Assembly (NCBI GenBank): GCA_046723645.1
Contig: JBKOUY010000223.1
Location: 1-7,448 of the forward strand
Length of the DNA: 7,448 nt
Direction of reading: 5' to 3'
Origin: DASQUK01 sp046723645
GTDB lineage: Bacteria; Actinomycetota; Acidimicrobiia; Acidimicrobiales; VFJN01
Shown here piece after piece: positions 1-5,648 of this stretch; positions within the stretch are counted from its first letter, which is position 1; each line of letters begins with the position of its first letter. The translations under genes and the position numbers were made by a program. The notes under the pieces were generated by a model. It was not told where the DNA came from. It searched no databases and was given only the letters and a program-made list of their open reading frames with translations.

Positions 1-741
1 GTGTCCTTCGTGGCGACGGGAACCGAGCGCGGTGTCCTGTACGTGCACACCGACAGCGGGGTGGAGAACGGCATCCCGAGCTTCGTCGCCCTGCCCGTGC
101 GCCTCTCGGGCGACGGAACCGGCCCGTCGCCCGCTGGCGCCGAGTTCGGATACCCGCCGCTGTGGCCCTTCACAACGCAGGCCGAGGTCGATGCCTGGCG
201 CCAGCAGCACGCGGCCCAGGGCACCCAGCCCTGGCACCTCGACGCGGACGCGACGGCCCTCGCCTTCACGACCGGCTACCTCGGCTTCACCGAGATCGAC
301 CAGGTCGTCGGGAGCGACGTGCGCGACCGGGAGGCCTGGATCAGCGTGGGCTACGACGCCGGCTCGGGGCCGGCGACCGCCGCCGTCGTTCACCTGGTGC
401 GGTTCGGCCCGGGCGACGACGCTCCCTGGGAGGTCGTCGGCACCCGCGACAGCGACCTGACCCTCGAGAGGCCGAGCTACGGGTCGTCGGTGTCCGGGCG
501 GGTCACCGTCGGGGGCCACATCACGGGCGTCGACGAGAGCCTGCGCGTCCAGGTGCGCCAGGCCTCGTCGGAGGCGCCCATCGGCGAGGCGTGCTGCCTG
601 CCCGCCGGCGGCCAGGACGCACCGTGGGAGACGACCGTCTCGTTCTCGGGCGCAACGGACCCGGCGCTGACGATCGTGGTGTCGACCGGCGGGCATGTCC
701 AAGGGGTGGAGCGCTTCGCGATCACGGCGGTCCGGCCGTAG
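1..741 (+). CDS. Gmad2-like domain exported protein, 5' partial
   Basis: The reading frame is open from the first base to a TAG at 739-741, giving at least 246 residues. The GTG at base 1 may be an internal valine codon: there is no signal peptide or lipobox, and this kind of protein is normally exported, so the true start is probably upstream. Residues about 54-150 carry an LWPF motif, a GYLGFTEID motif and a VVHLVRFG strand before a linker. I associate this pattern with actinobacterial envelope proteins annotated as hypothetical or Gmad2-containing. Residues about 158-246 (from PSYGSSVSGRVTVGG, through VRQASSEAPIGE, to ITAVRP) resemble the Gmad2 immunoglobulin-like fold first described in spore-germination-linked proteins. 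In organisms that do not sporulate the role is unknown, probably cell-surface binding or scaffolding. C198-C199 might form a disulfide, but this is speculative. It ends 36 bases before the proA promoter. The domain call is from pattern memory and moderately sure; the cellular function is unknown. Confidence 0.72.
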   Translation: MSFVATGTERGVLYVHTDSGVENGIPSFVALPVRLSGDGTGPSPAGAEFGYPPLWPFTTQAEVDAWRQQHAAQGTQPWHLDADATALAFTTGYLGFTEIDQVVGSDVRDREAWISVGYDAGSGPATAAVVHLVRFGPGDDAPWEVVGTRDSDLTLERPSYGSSVSGRVTVGGHITGVDESLRVQVRQASSEAPIGEACCLPAGGQDAPWETTVSFSGATDPALTIVVSTGGHVQGVERFAITAVRP

Positions 742-752
742 CGGGTGTGCGG

Positions 753-783
753 CGACCGGCAGGTCGGACCGGCCCCGTAGCAT
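753..783 (+). promoter_or_regulatory. proA promoter: inverted repeat plus -10 box
   Basis: A TAGCAT hexamer (778-783) fits the actinobacterial -10 pattern TANNNT. It lies exactly 6 bases before the ATG at 790, the spacing expected if transcription starts at the A of the start codon (leaderless mRNA). Twelve bases upstream is an inverted repeat, CGACC-ggca-GGTCG (753-766). No good -35 hexamer is visible. The same arrangement occurs before the MoxR gene. The -10 and the repeat are read directly; their function is inferred. Confidence 0.5.
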
Positions 784-789
784 GTGGCC

Positions 790-2151
790 ATGAGCGAGCG
801 TCCCAAGGGGCGAGAGAGCGAGCCCGGCCCGAGCGGCCGCGCGACCGGGGAGCAACGCGTCGACAGCCCGAGCGGCCCGGCCGAAGGCCAAGAGCCGGGA
901 GCACGGTCAGTGATCGCCGACCTGGGGCGCCGCGCCCGCGCCGCCAGCCGCCCGCTGGCCACGGCGTCCACCGCCGCGAAGGACGCCGCGCTGCTCGCCG
1001 CCGCCGACCTGCTCGTCGAGCGGGCGGACGACCTGGTCGCCGCCAACGCCGAGGACATCGAGCGCGCCGAGGCCGCCGGCGTGGGCGCCACCGTCGTCGA
1101 CCGCCTGCGGCTCAGCCGGGCCCGGATCGACGGCATGGCCGGCGGCCTGCGGCAGGTGGCGGCCCTGACCGATCCGGTGGGCGAGATCACCCACGGCTGG
1201 GCCCGGCCCAACGGGCTGCGGATCCACAAGGTCCGCGTGCCGCTCGGGGTGGTGGCGATCATCTACGAGAACCGCCCCAACGTCACCAGCGACGCCTTCG
1301 GGCTCTGTCTGAAGTCCGGGAATGCCGCCTTCCTCCGGGGCTCGTCGGGGGCGATCCGCTCGAACGTCGCGATCGCCGGCGTGCTGCGCGAGGCGCTGGC
1401 GAAGGCCGGACTCCCGCCGGACGCGCTGGTCCTCGTCGAGGACACGTCCCGCGAAGCCGCCATCGAGTTCATGCGCCAGCGCGAGACCGTGGACTGCCTA
1501 ATCCCGCGGGGCGGGCCGTCGCTGATCCGCTCGATCCTCGACAACGCCACCGTCCCCTACGTGATCGATGGCGACGGCAACTGCCACGTCTACGTGGACG
1601 CCCACGCCGACCTGGCCATGGCCGCCGACATCGTGGTCAACGCGAAGACCCAGCGCCCGTCGGTCTGCAACGCCGCCGAGACGCTGCTGGTGCACGAGGC
1701 GGTGGCCGGGGAGTTCCTTCCCCAAGTGGCGGCGCAGCTCGACGGTGTCGAACTGGTGGGCGACGAGGCGAGCCGCCGCGCGCTGGGCGCCCGCCTGGTC
1801 GGCCAGGCGACCGAGGACGACTGGGCCCACGAGTTCCTGGCCCTCAAGCTCGCGGTGCGGGTCGTCCCTACCCTCGACGACGCACTCGACCACATCGCCC
1901 GCTACGGCACGGGCCACAGCGAGGCGATCGTGACCGGCGACCTGGAGGCGGCCGAGCGGTTCACCCGCGAGGTCGACGCCGCCGCCGTGCTCGTCAACGC
2001 CTCGACCCGCTTCGTCGACGGCGAGGAGTTCGGCTTCGGCGCCGAGATCGGCATCTCGACGCAGAAGCTGCACGCCCGCGGGCCCATGGGGCTCCGCGAG
2101 CTCACGACCGAGAAGTACGTCGTCCACGGCGACGGCCAGACCAGGGGCTGA
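790..2151 (+). CDS. proA: Gamma-glutamyl phosphate reductase (ProA)
   Basis: ProA reduces L-glutamyl 5-phosphate with NADPH to glutamate 5-semialdehyde, the second step of proline synthesis in the cytoplasm. The 453-residue product belongs to the aldehyde dehydrogenase superfamily and shows the ProA hallmarks. These are the YENRPNVTSDAFGLCLKSGN block (about 159-178), PRGGPSLI (about 239-246), the catalytic cysteine C293 (codon 1666-1668) in NAKTQRPSVCNAAETLLV, HIARYGTGHSEAIVT, and VNASTRFVDGEEFGFGAEIGIST near the end. Start choice: ATG 790 is taken because a -10 box sits 6 bases upstream, as for a leaderless transcript. GTG 784 is possible. GTG 910 would give 413 residues, close to the usual family length of about 417, and has a GGGAG ribosome site 8 bases upstream. 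The first 40 residues from 790 are low-complexity (Glu, Gly, Pro, Ser) and outside the conserved fold. proB is not adjacent; the next gene is an oxidoreductase. Function is near certain, the start is not. Confidence 0.96.
   Translation: MSERPKGRESEPGPSGRATGEQRVDSPSGPAEGQEPGARSVIADLGRRARAASRPLATASTAAKDAALLAAADLLVERADDLVAANAEDIERAEAAGVGATVVDRLRLSRARIDGMAGGLRQVAALTDPVGEITHGWARPNGLRIHKVRVPLGVVAIIYENRPNVTSDAFGLCLKSGNAAFLRGSSGAIRSNVAIAGVLREALAKAGLPPDALVLVEDTSREAAIEFMRQRETVDCLIPRGGPSLIRSILDNATVPYVIDGDGNCHVYVDAHADLAMAADIVVNAKTQRPSVCNAAETLLVHEAVAGEFLPQVAAQLDGVELVGDEASRRALGARLVGQATEDDWAHEFLALKLAVRVVPTLDDALDHIARYGTGHSEAIVTGDLEAAERFTREVDAAAVLVNASTRFVDGEEFGFGAEIGISTQKLHARGPMGLRELTTEKYVVHGDGQTRG
897..901 (+). 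promoter_or_regulatory. Possible ribosome binding site for a shorter ProA
   Basis: GGGAG lies 8 bases before an in-frame GTG at 910. A ProA beginning there would match the usual family start and length and lack the 40-residue low-complexity extension. This competes with the leaderless ATG at 790; both could be used. Confidence 0.4.
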
Positions 2152-2156
2152 ATGAC

Positions 2157-3125
2157 GTGAAGGCTGCGGTCTACGACCGGACGGGCGGGCCCGAGGTGTT
2201 CCGCTACGACGAGGTCCCGGACCCTGAGTTGCGGCCCGGCGGAGTCACGGTCGAGGTCCAGGCGGTGGGGGTGCAGGGGGGCGACCTGCTGCACCGCCAG
2301 CGGGGAGACATCCCGTCGACCCCGCACATCGTCGGCTACCAGGCGGCCGGCGTCGTGCGCGCGGTGGGCGACGGGGTCGAGGGCCTCGCGGCGGGGCAAC
2401 CGGTTGTTGCCACCATGGCCGCTGGGTCGCACGCCGAGCTGGTCAGCGTGCCCGCGGGGTCCGTCTGGCCGCTGCCCGACGGCATGTCCGTCCGGGAGGC
2501 CGCGGGCGTGCCCATCGAGTTCGCCACGGCCCACGACTGCCTGTTCGAGTTCGGCCACCTACGCGCCGGCGACACGGTTCTGGTGCACGCGGGGGCGGGT
2601 GGCGTGGGGCTGGCTGCCATCCAGCTTGCCAAGGCCGCTGGCGCAACCGTGGTGGCGACCGCCTCCAGCGACGAGCGTCTCGAGCGCCTTCGCGAGTTCG
2701 GCCTGGACCATCCCGTCAACTACGCCGCTGCGGACGTCGTCCGCGAGGTGATGAACGTGACCGAGGGCCGGGGCGTCGACCTCGTCGTCGACCCAGTCGG
2801 CGGGCGGGTGCTCGAAACGAGCATCGCCTCGCTGGCATATCGCGGAAGGATCAGCTGGGTCGGACGGGCGGGGCGCGACGACGCCGTGCCCGACGTCTGG
2901 CCGCTCGCCATGAAGAACGCCACCCTGACCGGCGTGTTCCTGGGCGCGGAGATGATGATCATGCCGGAGCGCGTCAGGCCGCTCGTCGCCGAGATGCTCG
3001 AGAAGGTGGCACGCGGTGAGCTCCGGGTGGCGATCGACCGCACGTTCCCCCTGGCCGACGCCGAGGAGGCCCACCGCTACATCGAGGGCCGGCAGGCCTT
3101 CGGTCGCGTCCTTCTCATCCCCTGA
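2157..3125 (+). CDS. Zinc-less quinone oxidoreductase-type dehydrogenase (MDR family)
   Basis: This 322-residue protein is a medium-chain dehydrogenase/reductase of the quinone oxidoreductase branch, which uses NADPH to reduce quinones or activated double bonds. It opens with MKAAVYDRTGGPEVF, typical of this branch. An N-terminal GroES-like domain covers about 1-120. The Rossmann fold follows, with the nucleotide loop AGAGGVG at 145-151, preceded by GDTVLVH and followed by GLAAIQLAKAAGATVVAT. GYQAAG (60-65) stands where zinc alcohol dehydrogenases carry GHE, and the structural-zinc cysteine cluster is absent, so a zinc-independent reductase is expected. The end, PLADAEEAHRYIEGRQAFGRVLL, is the standard family tail. 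GTG 2157 is chosen because AGGGG (2143-2147) lies 9 bases upstream and the protein then begins at the family's normal position. It starts 5 bases after the proA stop, so it is probably cotranscribed and translationally coupled. Its substrate cannot be read from the sequence; a role in proline metabolism is not implied. Confidence 0.9.
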   Translation: MKAAVYDRTGGPEVFRYDEVPDPELRPGGVTVEVQAVGVQGGDLLHRQRGDIPSTPHIVGYQAAGVVRAVGDGVEGLAAGQPVVATMAAGSHAELVSVPAGSVWPLPDGMSVREAAGVPIEFATAHDCLFEFGHLRAGDTVLVHAGAGGVGLAAIQLAKAAGATVVATASSDERLERLREFGLDHPVNYAAADVVREVMNVTEGRGVDLVVDPVGGRVLETSIASLAYRGRISWVGRAGRDDAVPDVWPLAMKNATLTGVFLGAEMMIMPERVRPLVAEMLEKVARGELRVAIDRTFPLADAEEAHRYIEGRQAFGRVLLIP

Positions 3126-3141
3126 ACGGCCCCCGGGCAGG

Positions 3142-3156
3142 GCCGGCGCCGCCGGC
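3142..3156. terminator. Short GC hairpin between convergent genes
   Basis: GCCGGC-gcc-GCCGGC forms a 6-bp stem with a 3-base loop in the 33-base gap between the convergent oxidoreductase and GAF-regulator genes. It could stop transcription from both sides. No T-run follows on either strand, so it is not a classical intrinsic terminator, and such GC palindromes are common in this DNA. Confidence 0.3.
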
Positions 3157-3158
3157 GA

Positions 3159-4418
3159 CTACGTCCGGAGCCGGCGCGCCGCCGTGAGGCGCGCGACTGC
3201 GGTCGGCAGGAGCAGGTCGCTGGGGCGGGCCGACGCCACCGCCTGCTCCAGGACCTCGACGTCCCATGGATGGACCTCGGCGTACCGCAGCAGGGCGGCA
3301 GCCGACCCGTCACGGAGCAGCGCGGTGCGGAGGGCCACGTCGATGTGGTGGCGGCGCTCCACGACGAGCGGGGCGTCGCTGGCCGGCAGGAGCTGGCCGC
3401 TGTAGAGGTCGCCGGCCCCGTCGACGTCGCCGACGTCGAGCCGCTCGACGAGCCGCAGGGCGTCGGCATCGCAGGGGACGGCGAGCCGGTAGGGGCGCGA
3501 TGCGATGTGGCCGCCGAGGACCCGACGCAGGCGTGAGACCTCGCCCTTGAGGGTTGTGGCCGCGACCGGCCGGTCGCCATAGAGGAGAGCGTGGAGCTCG
3601 TCGAGGGTGGCGGTGCCGACGACGGCCAGGATCGTGAGGATCTCGATCTGGCGCAGCGACAGGGCCAGGGGGATGTCGCCGAGGGTGGCGCGGCCCCGGC
3701 CGAGAAGCCGAAGGTGGAGGACCGGTCCGCCACGCGTCGCCGACCACTCCCGCTCGACGGCTTGGAGCTCGTGCTCGACCAGCCGCGCCATCGCCGTCAC
3801 TGTCGTCAGGCCCAGGGGGTTGGCGTGATCCCACTTGGTCGACAGGTTGAGGGCGCCCACCTGCGACCCGTCTGCCGAGTGCACCGGTGCGGCGTAGCAG
3901 ACCCAGTCACGGAAGGGCGTCAGCCAGTGCTCGGTCGCGAAGACGGAGATGCCGAGGTCGGCGGCGAGCGCTGTGGCGACCCCGTTGGTGCCCGTGGTCG
4001 TCTCGTTCCAGACCCCGCCGGGAACGAGGCCGATGCGCTCGGCCCCGGGCCTCAGCCACTTGGGCGTCCACCCCCAGAGGAGGCGGCCCTGCGGATCGTT
4101 CACCGAGGCGATCAGGTCACCGTTGGACGCCAGGGTCTCGAGCTGGACGGCCAGCGTGGGGACGGCCCGACGGATCGGCGAGGCCTCCCAGCGCTCGCGT
4201 GTCTCGTCGGCGGGCTCGACCGGCGCGGCGTCGCGCTCGGTGTCGAGCTCGTCGGCACACCTGCGCCACGAAGCCCTGATGACCGGGCTGACGACGGAGC
4301 GGATCGGACCGGACGCCGCGCCACTGGGCGCGCGGTCACCGGCGGCGGGCAGTGCGCCTCTGGCCTGCTCGATGGCATGGCGTCGCTGAACGAGATCACG
4401 GTCCACAGCACCCCTCAA
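3159..4418 (-). CDS. GAF-domain transcriptional regulator with SARP-type winged helix and BTAD-like tail
   Basis: This 419-residue protein is a probable cytoplasmic DNA-binding regulator. Residues about 40-55 (SPVIRASWRRC) match the short segment that precedes the GAF domain in AcoR-type activators of alcohol, acetoin or aldehyde metabolism. The GAF domain spans about 85-225, with the signatures NETTTGTNGVATALA (138-152), ISVFATEHWLTPFRDWVCYAAPVH (157-180) and GALNLSTKWDHANPLGL (188-204). AcoR-type proteins continue with a sigma-54 AAA+ domain; none is present here. Instead, about 235-312 reads as an OmpR/SARP-type winged helix (LSLRQIEILTIL, TLDELHALLYGDRP, LKGEVSRLRRVLG, SRPYRLA). About 320-395 looks like a BTAD helical repeat (GDLYSGQLLP, VVERRHHIDVALRTALL). 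The TTG start at 4418 is supported by GAGGAA 8 bases upstream; GTG at 4406 is an alternative. The gene converges on the oxidoreductase and diverges from the MoxR gene, so either could be a target. The effector is unknown. Domain order is well supported; the regulon is inference. Confidence 0.9.
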   Translation of the reverse strand: MRGAVDRDLVQRRHAIEQARGALPAAGDRAPSGAASGPIRSVVSPVIRASWRRCADELDTERDAAPVEPADETRERWEASPIRRAVPTLAVQLETLASNGDLIASVNDPQGRLLWGWTPKWLRPGAERIGLVPGGVWNETTTGTNGVATALAADLGISVFATEHWLTPFRDWVCYAAPVHSADGSQVGALNLSTKWDHANPLGLTTVTAMARLVEHELQAVEREWSATRGGPVLHLRLLGRGRATLGDIPLALSLRQIEILTILAVVGTATLDELHALLYGDRPVAATTLKGEVSRLRRVLGGHIASRPYRLAVPCDADALRLVERLDVGDVDGAGDLYSGQLLPASDAPLVVERRHHIDVALRTALLRDGSAAALLRYAEVHPWDVEVLEQAVASARPSDLLLPTAVARLTAARRLRT

Positions 4419-4426
4419 CCTGCCCG

Positions 4427-4445
4427 TTCCTCGCCGTCGAGTCTA
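4427..4445 (-). promoter_or_regulatory. Ribosome site and possible -10 box of the GAF regulator gene
   Basis: On the minus strand, GAGGAA (4427-4432) lies 8 bases before the TTG start at 4418 and decides that start. TAGACT (4440-4445) fits TANNNT and would place the transcript start near 4433, giving a leader of about 15 bases. No convincing -35 hexamer is seen at 16-18 bases, so the promoter part is tentative. Confidence 0.42.
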
Positions 4446-4489
4446 CGCGCCAGACGGGAGGAGCAAACGATCACGAGGCCCCGCAGCGA

Positions 4490-4529
4490 GGTCGGGGGCA
4501 GTGGGCGGGCGGACAGACCGCCCCCGACC
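4490..4529. repeat. Perfect 10-bp inverted repeat in the divergent intergenic region
   Basis: GGTCGGGGGC (4490-4499) and GCCCCCGACC (4520-4529) are exact reverse complements separated by 20 bases that themselves contain GGGCGGGCGG. The site is about 45 bases upstream of the regulator's proposed -10 and about 165 bases upstream of the MoxR start. It may be a regulator-binding site, or a strong hairpin if transcribed. G-runs on the plus strand (GGGGG, GGG, GGG, GG at 4494-4512) could also favour a quadruplex. Confidence 0.55.
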
Positions 4530-4563
4530 CCGCGGCTGGGTACCGGGGGAGACGCGGCGCTGC

Positions 4564-4584
4564 CTGGTGGCGCCGCACCACCAG
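4564..4584. repeat. Perfect 7-bp inverted repeat in the divergent intergenic region
   Basis: CTGGTGG (4564-4570) and CCACCAG (4578-4584) are exact reverse complements around a 7-base centre (CGCCGCA). The 21-bp size suits a dimeric regulator site, possibly for the divergent GAF/winged-helix protein, or a hairpin. No other evidence assigns it. Confidence 0.45.
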
Positions 4585-4657
4585 AATCGCTGATTGGGGG
4601 TTGCCGAAAGGTTGGTTGCGCGCCGTGGCCGCGGGCGCCCCGGAGCGCCGCAACTGA

Positions 4658-4673
4658 TTGACCGTCTGGTCAA
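4658..4673. promoter_or_regulatory. TetR-type operator palindrome upstream of the MoxR/VWA operon
   Basis: TTGACCGTCTGGTCAA is a perfect 6-bp inverted repeat (TTGACC/GGTCAA) with a 4-base centre. Palindromes of the form TTGACC-N4-GGTCAA resemble operators of many actinobacterial TetR-family repressors. Its left half doubles as a -35-like TTGACC, 19 bases before the -10 at 4683, so a bound dimer would block polymerase. No TetR gene is present in the window, so the regulator would act in trans. The palindrome is seen directly; the TetR assignment is inference. Confidence 0.6.
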
Positions 4674-4682
4674 GGCGACCGG

Positions 4683-4688
4683 TAGCCT
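4683..4688 (+). promoter_or_regulatory. -10 box of the MoxR/VWA operon (leaderless)
   Basis: TAGCCT fits TANNNT and lies exactly 6 bases before the ATG at 4695, so transcription should begin at or next to the start codon. There is no properly spaced Shine-Dalgarno sequence ahead of this ATG, which agrees with leaderless translation. The proA start has the same geometry. Confidence 0.55.
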
Positions 4689-4694
4689 GGCGAG

Positions 4695-5648
4695 ATGACC
4701 GAGGCCTACCGGTTCGAGTCCGTCGCCGCTGTCCGCGAGTCGCTGGGGAAGGTGGACTACCTGGCCGACGAGGGCATCGCCGGCGTCGTGTACCTCGCCG
4801 ATCGACTCGGCAAGCCGGTCCTCGTCGAGGGCCCCGCCGGCACCGGCAAGACGCAGCTGGCCAAGTCGGTGGCCGAGATCACCGGCGCCCGCCTCATCAG
4901 GCTTCAGTGCTACGAGGGCCTCGACGAGTCCAAGGCCCTGTACGAGTGGAACTACAAGAAGCAGCTCCTGCGCATCCAGGCCGAGCGCAACGAGGGCACC
5001 ACCTGGGAGGAGCTCGAGGACGACATCTTCTCCGAGGAGTTCCTGCTCACCCGCCCGCTGCTGGAGGCCATCCGCGCCGACCAGCCCGTCGTCCTCCTCA
5101 TCGACGAGGTGGACCGGGTCGAGGTCGAGACCGAGGCGCTGCTCCTCGAGATCCTGTCCGACTACCAGGTGTCGATCCCCGAGCTGGGGACGGTCCGGGC
5201 AACTCAGGTCCCGCTCGTCTTCCTCACGTCCAACAACACCCGCGAGCTGTCCGAGGCGCTGAAGCGGCGTTGCCTGTTCCTCCACGTCGATTATCCGGAC
5301 CTCGAACGTGAGCGCGAGATCGTCCTGGCCAAGGTGCCGGGCATCACCGAGAGCCTGGCCGACCAGGTGGCCCGCATCGTCCGATCGATCCGCCAGCTGG
5401 AGCTGAAGAAGCCGCCGTCCGTGTCCGAGTCGATCGACTGGGCGCGCACGCTGTTGCTGCTCGGGGTCGACCAGGTCGACGCGGCCACCGCCACGGGCAC
5501 GGCCAACATCCTGCTCAAGTACCAGAGCGACATCGCCAAGGCCGCCAAGGAGTTCGAGCAGGACACGGCGCTGGCCGGGGGCGAGGCTGCCGGGGCGGGC
5601 GCTGGTGCGGCCGCGGGTGCGGCCAAGCCCTGGCAACGGAATGCCTAG
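4695..5648 (+). CDS. MoxR-type AAA+ ATPase (CoxD-like)
   Basis: This 317-residue AAA+ ATPase is of the MoxR class, whose members act with von Willebrand factor A proteins to assemble or activate other proteins, often by helping metal insertion or complex maturation. Walker A is GPAGTGKT (46-53) and Walker B is LLIDEVD (134-140). Sensor 1 is at TSNN (178-181), the arginine finger region is LKRRC (189-193), and the lid segment is SVSESIDWAR (242-251). The block LIRLQCYEGLDESKALYEWNYKKQLL (67-92) is characteristic of the subfamily that pairs with CoxE-like VWA proteins. All ATPase motifs look intact, so it should be active. The last 25 residues or so are an alanine/glycine-rich tail (about 295-311), probably flexible. 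The ATG start is supported by the leaderless promoter and by the conserved N-terminus. The stop overlaps the VWA gene by 8 bases, which implies a fixed ratio of the two proteins. No CO dehydrogenase genes are in view, so the client is unknown. It is probably controlled through the palindrome at 4658-4673. Confidence 0.95.
   Translation: MTEAYRFESVAAVRESLGKVDYLADEGIAGVVYLADRLGKPVLVEGPAGTGKTQLAKSVAEITGARLIRLQCYEGLDESKALYEWNYKKQLLRIQAERNEGTTWEELEDDIFSEEFLLTRPLLEAIRADQPVVLLIDEVDRVEVETEALLLEILSDYQVSIPELGTVRATQVPLVFLTSNNTRELSEALKRRCLFLHVDYPDLEREREIVLAKVPGITESLADQVARIVRSIRQLELKKPPSVSESIDWARTLLLLGVDQVDAATATGTANILLKYQSDIAKAAKEFEQDTALAGGEAAGAGAGAAAGAAKPWQRNA

Noticed and set aside
162..2156. Long plus-strand open frame continuing into the oxidoreductase frame, about 665 codons.
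   Set aside because: Its translation is arginine/proline/glycine-rich with no motifs and overlaps the well-supported Gmad2-like gene and proA. It is a high-GC artefact; only the part from 2157 is a gene.
4494..4512. G-quadruplex as the main function of the G-rich stretch.
   Set aside because: Only three runs of three or more G are present, the fourth being GG, and the same bases form a perfect 10-bp inverted repeat, which explains the pattern better.
3591..4661. A 356-codon plus-strand open frame opposite the GAF regulator.
   Set aside because: It is antisense to clear GAF and winged-helix motifs, and its translation lacks any recognisable domain.
5604..5624. Direct repeat GGTGCGGCC at 5604-5612 and 5616-5624.
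   Set aside because: It encodes the alanine/glycine-rich tail of the MoxR protein and is explained by codon use in a low-complexity linker.
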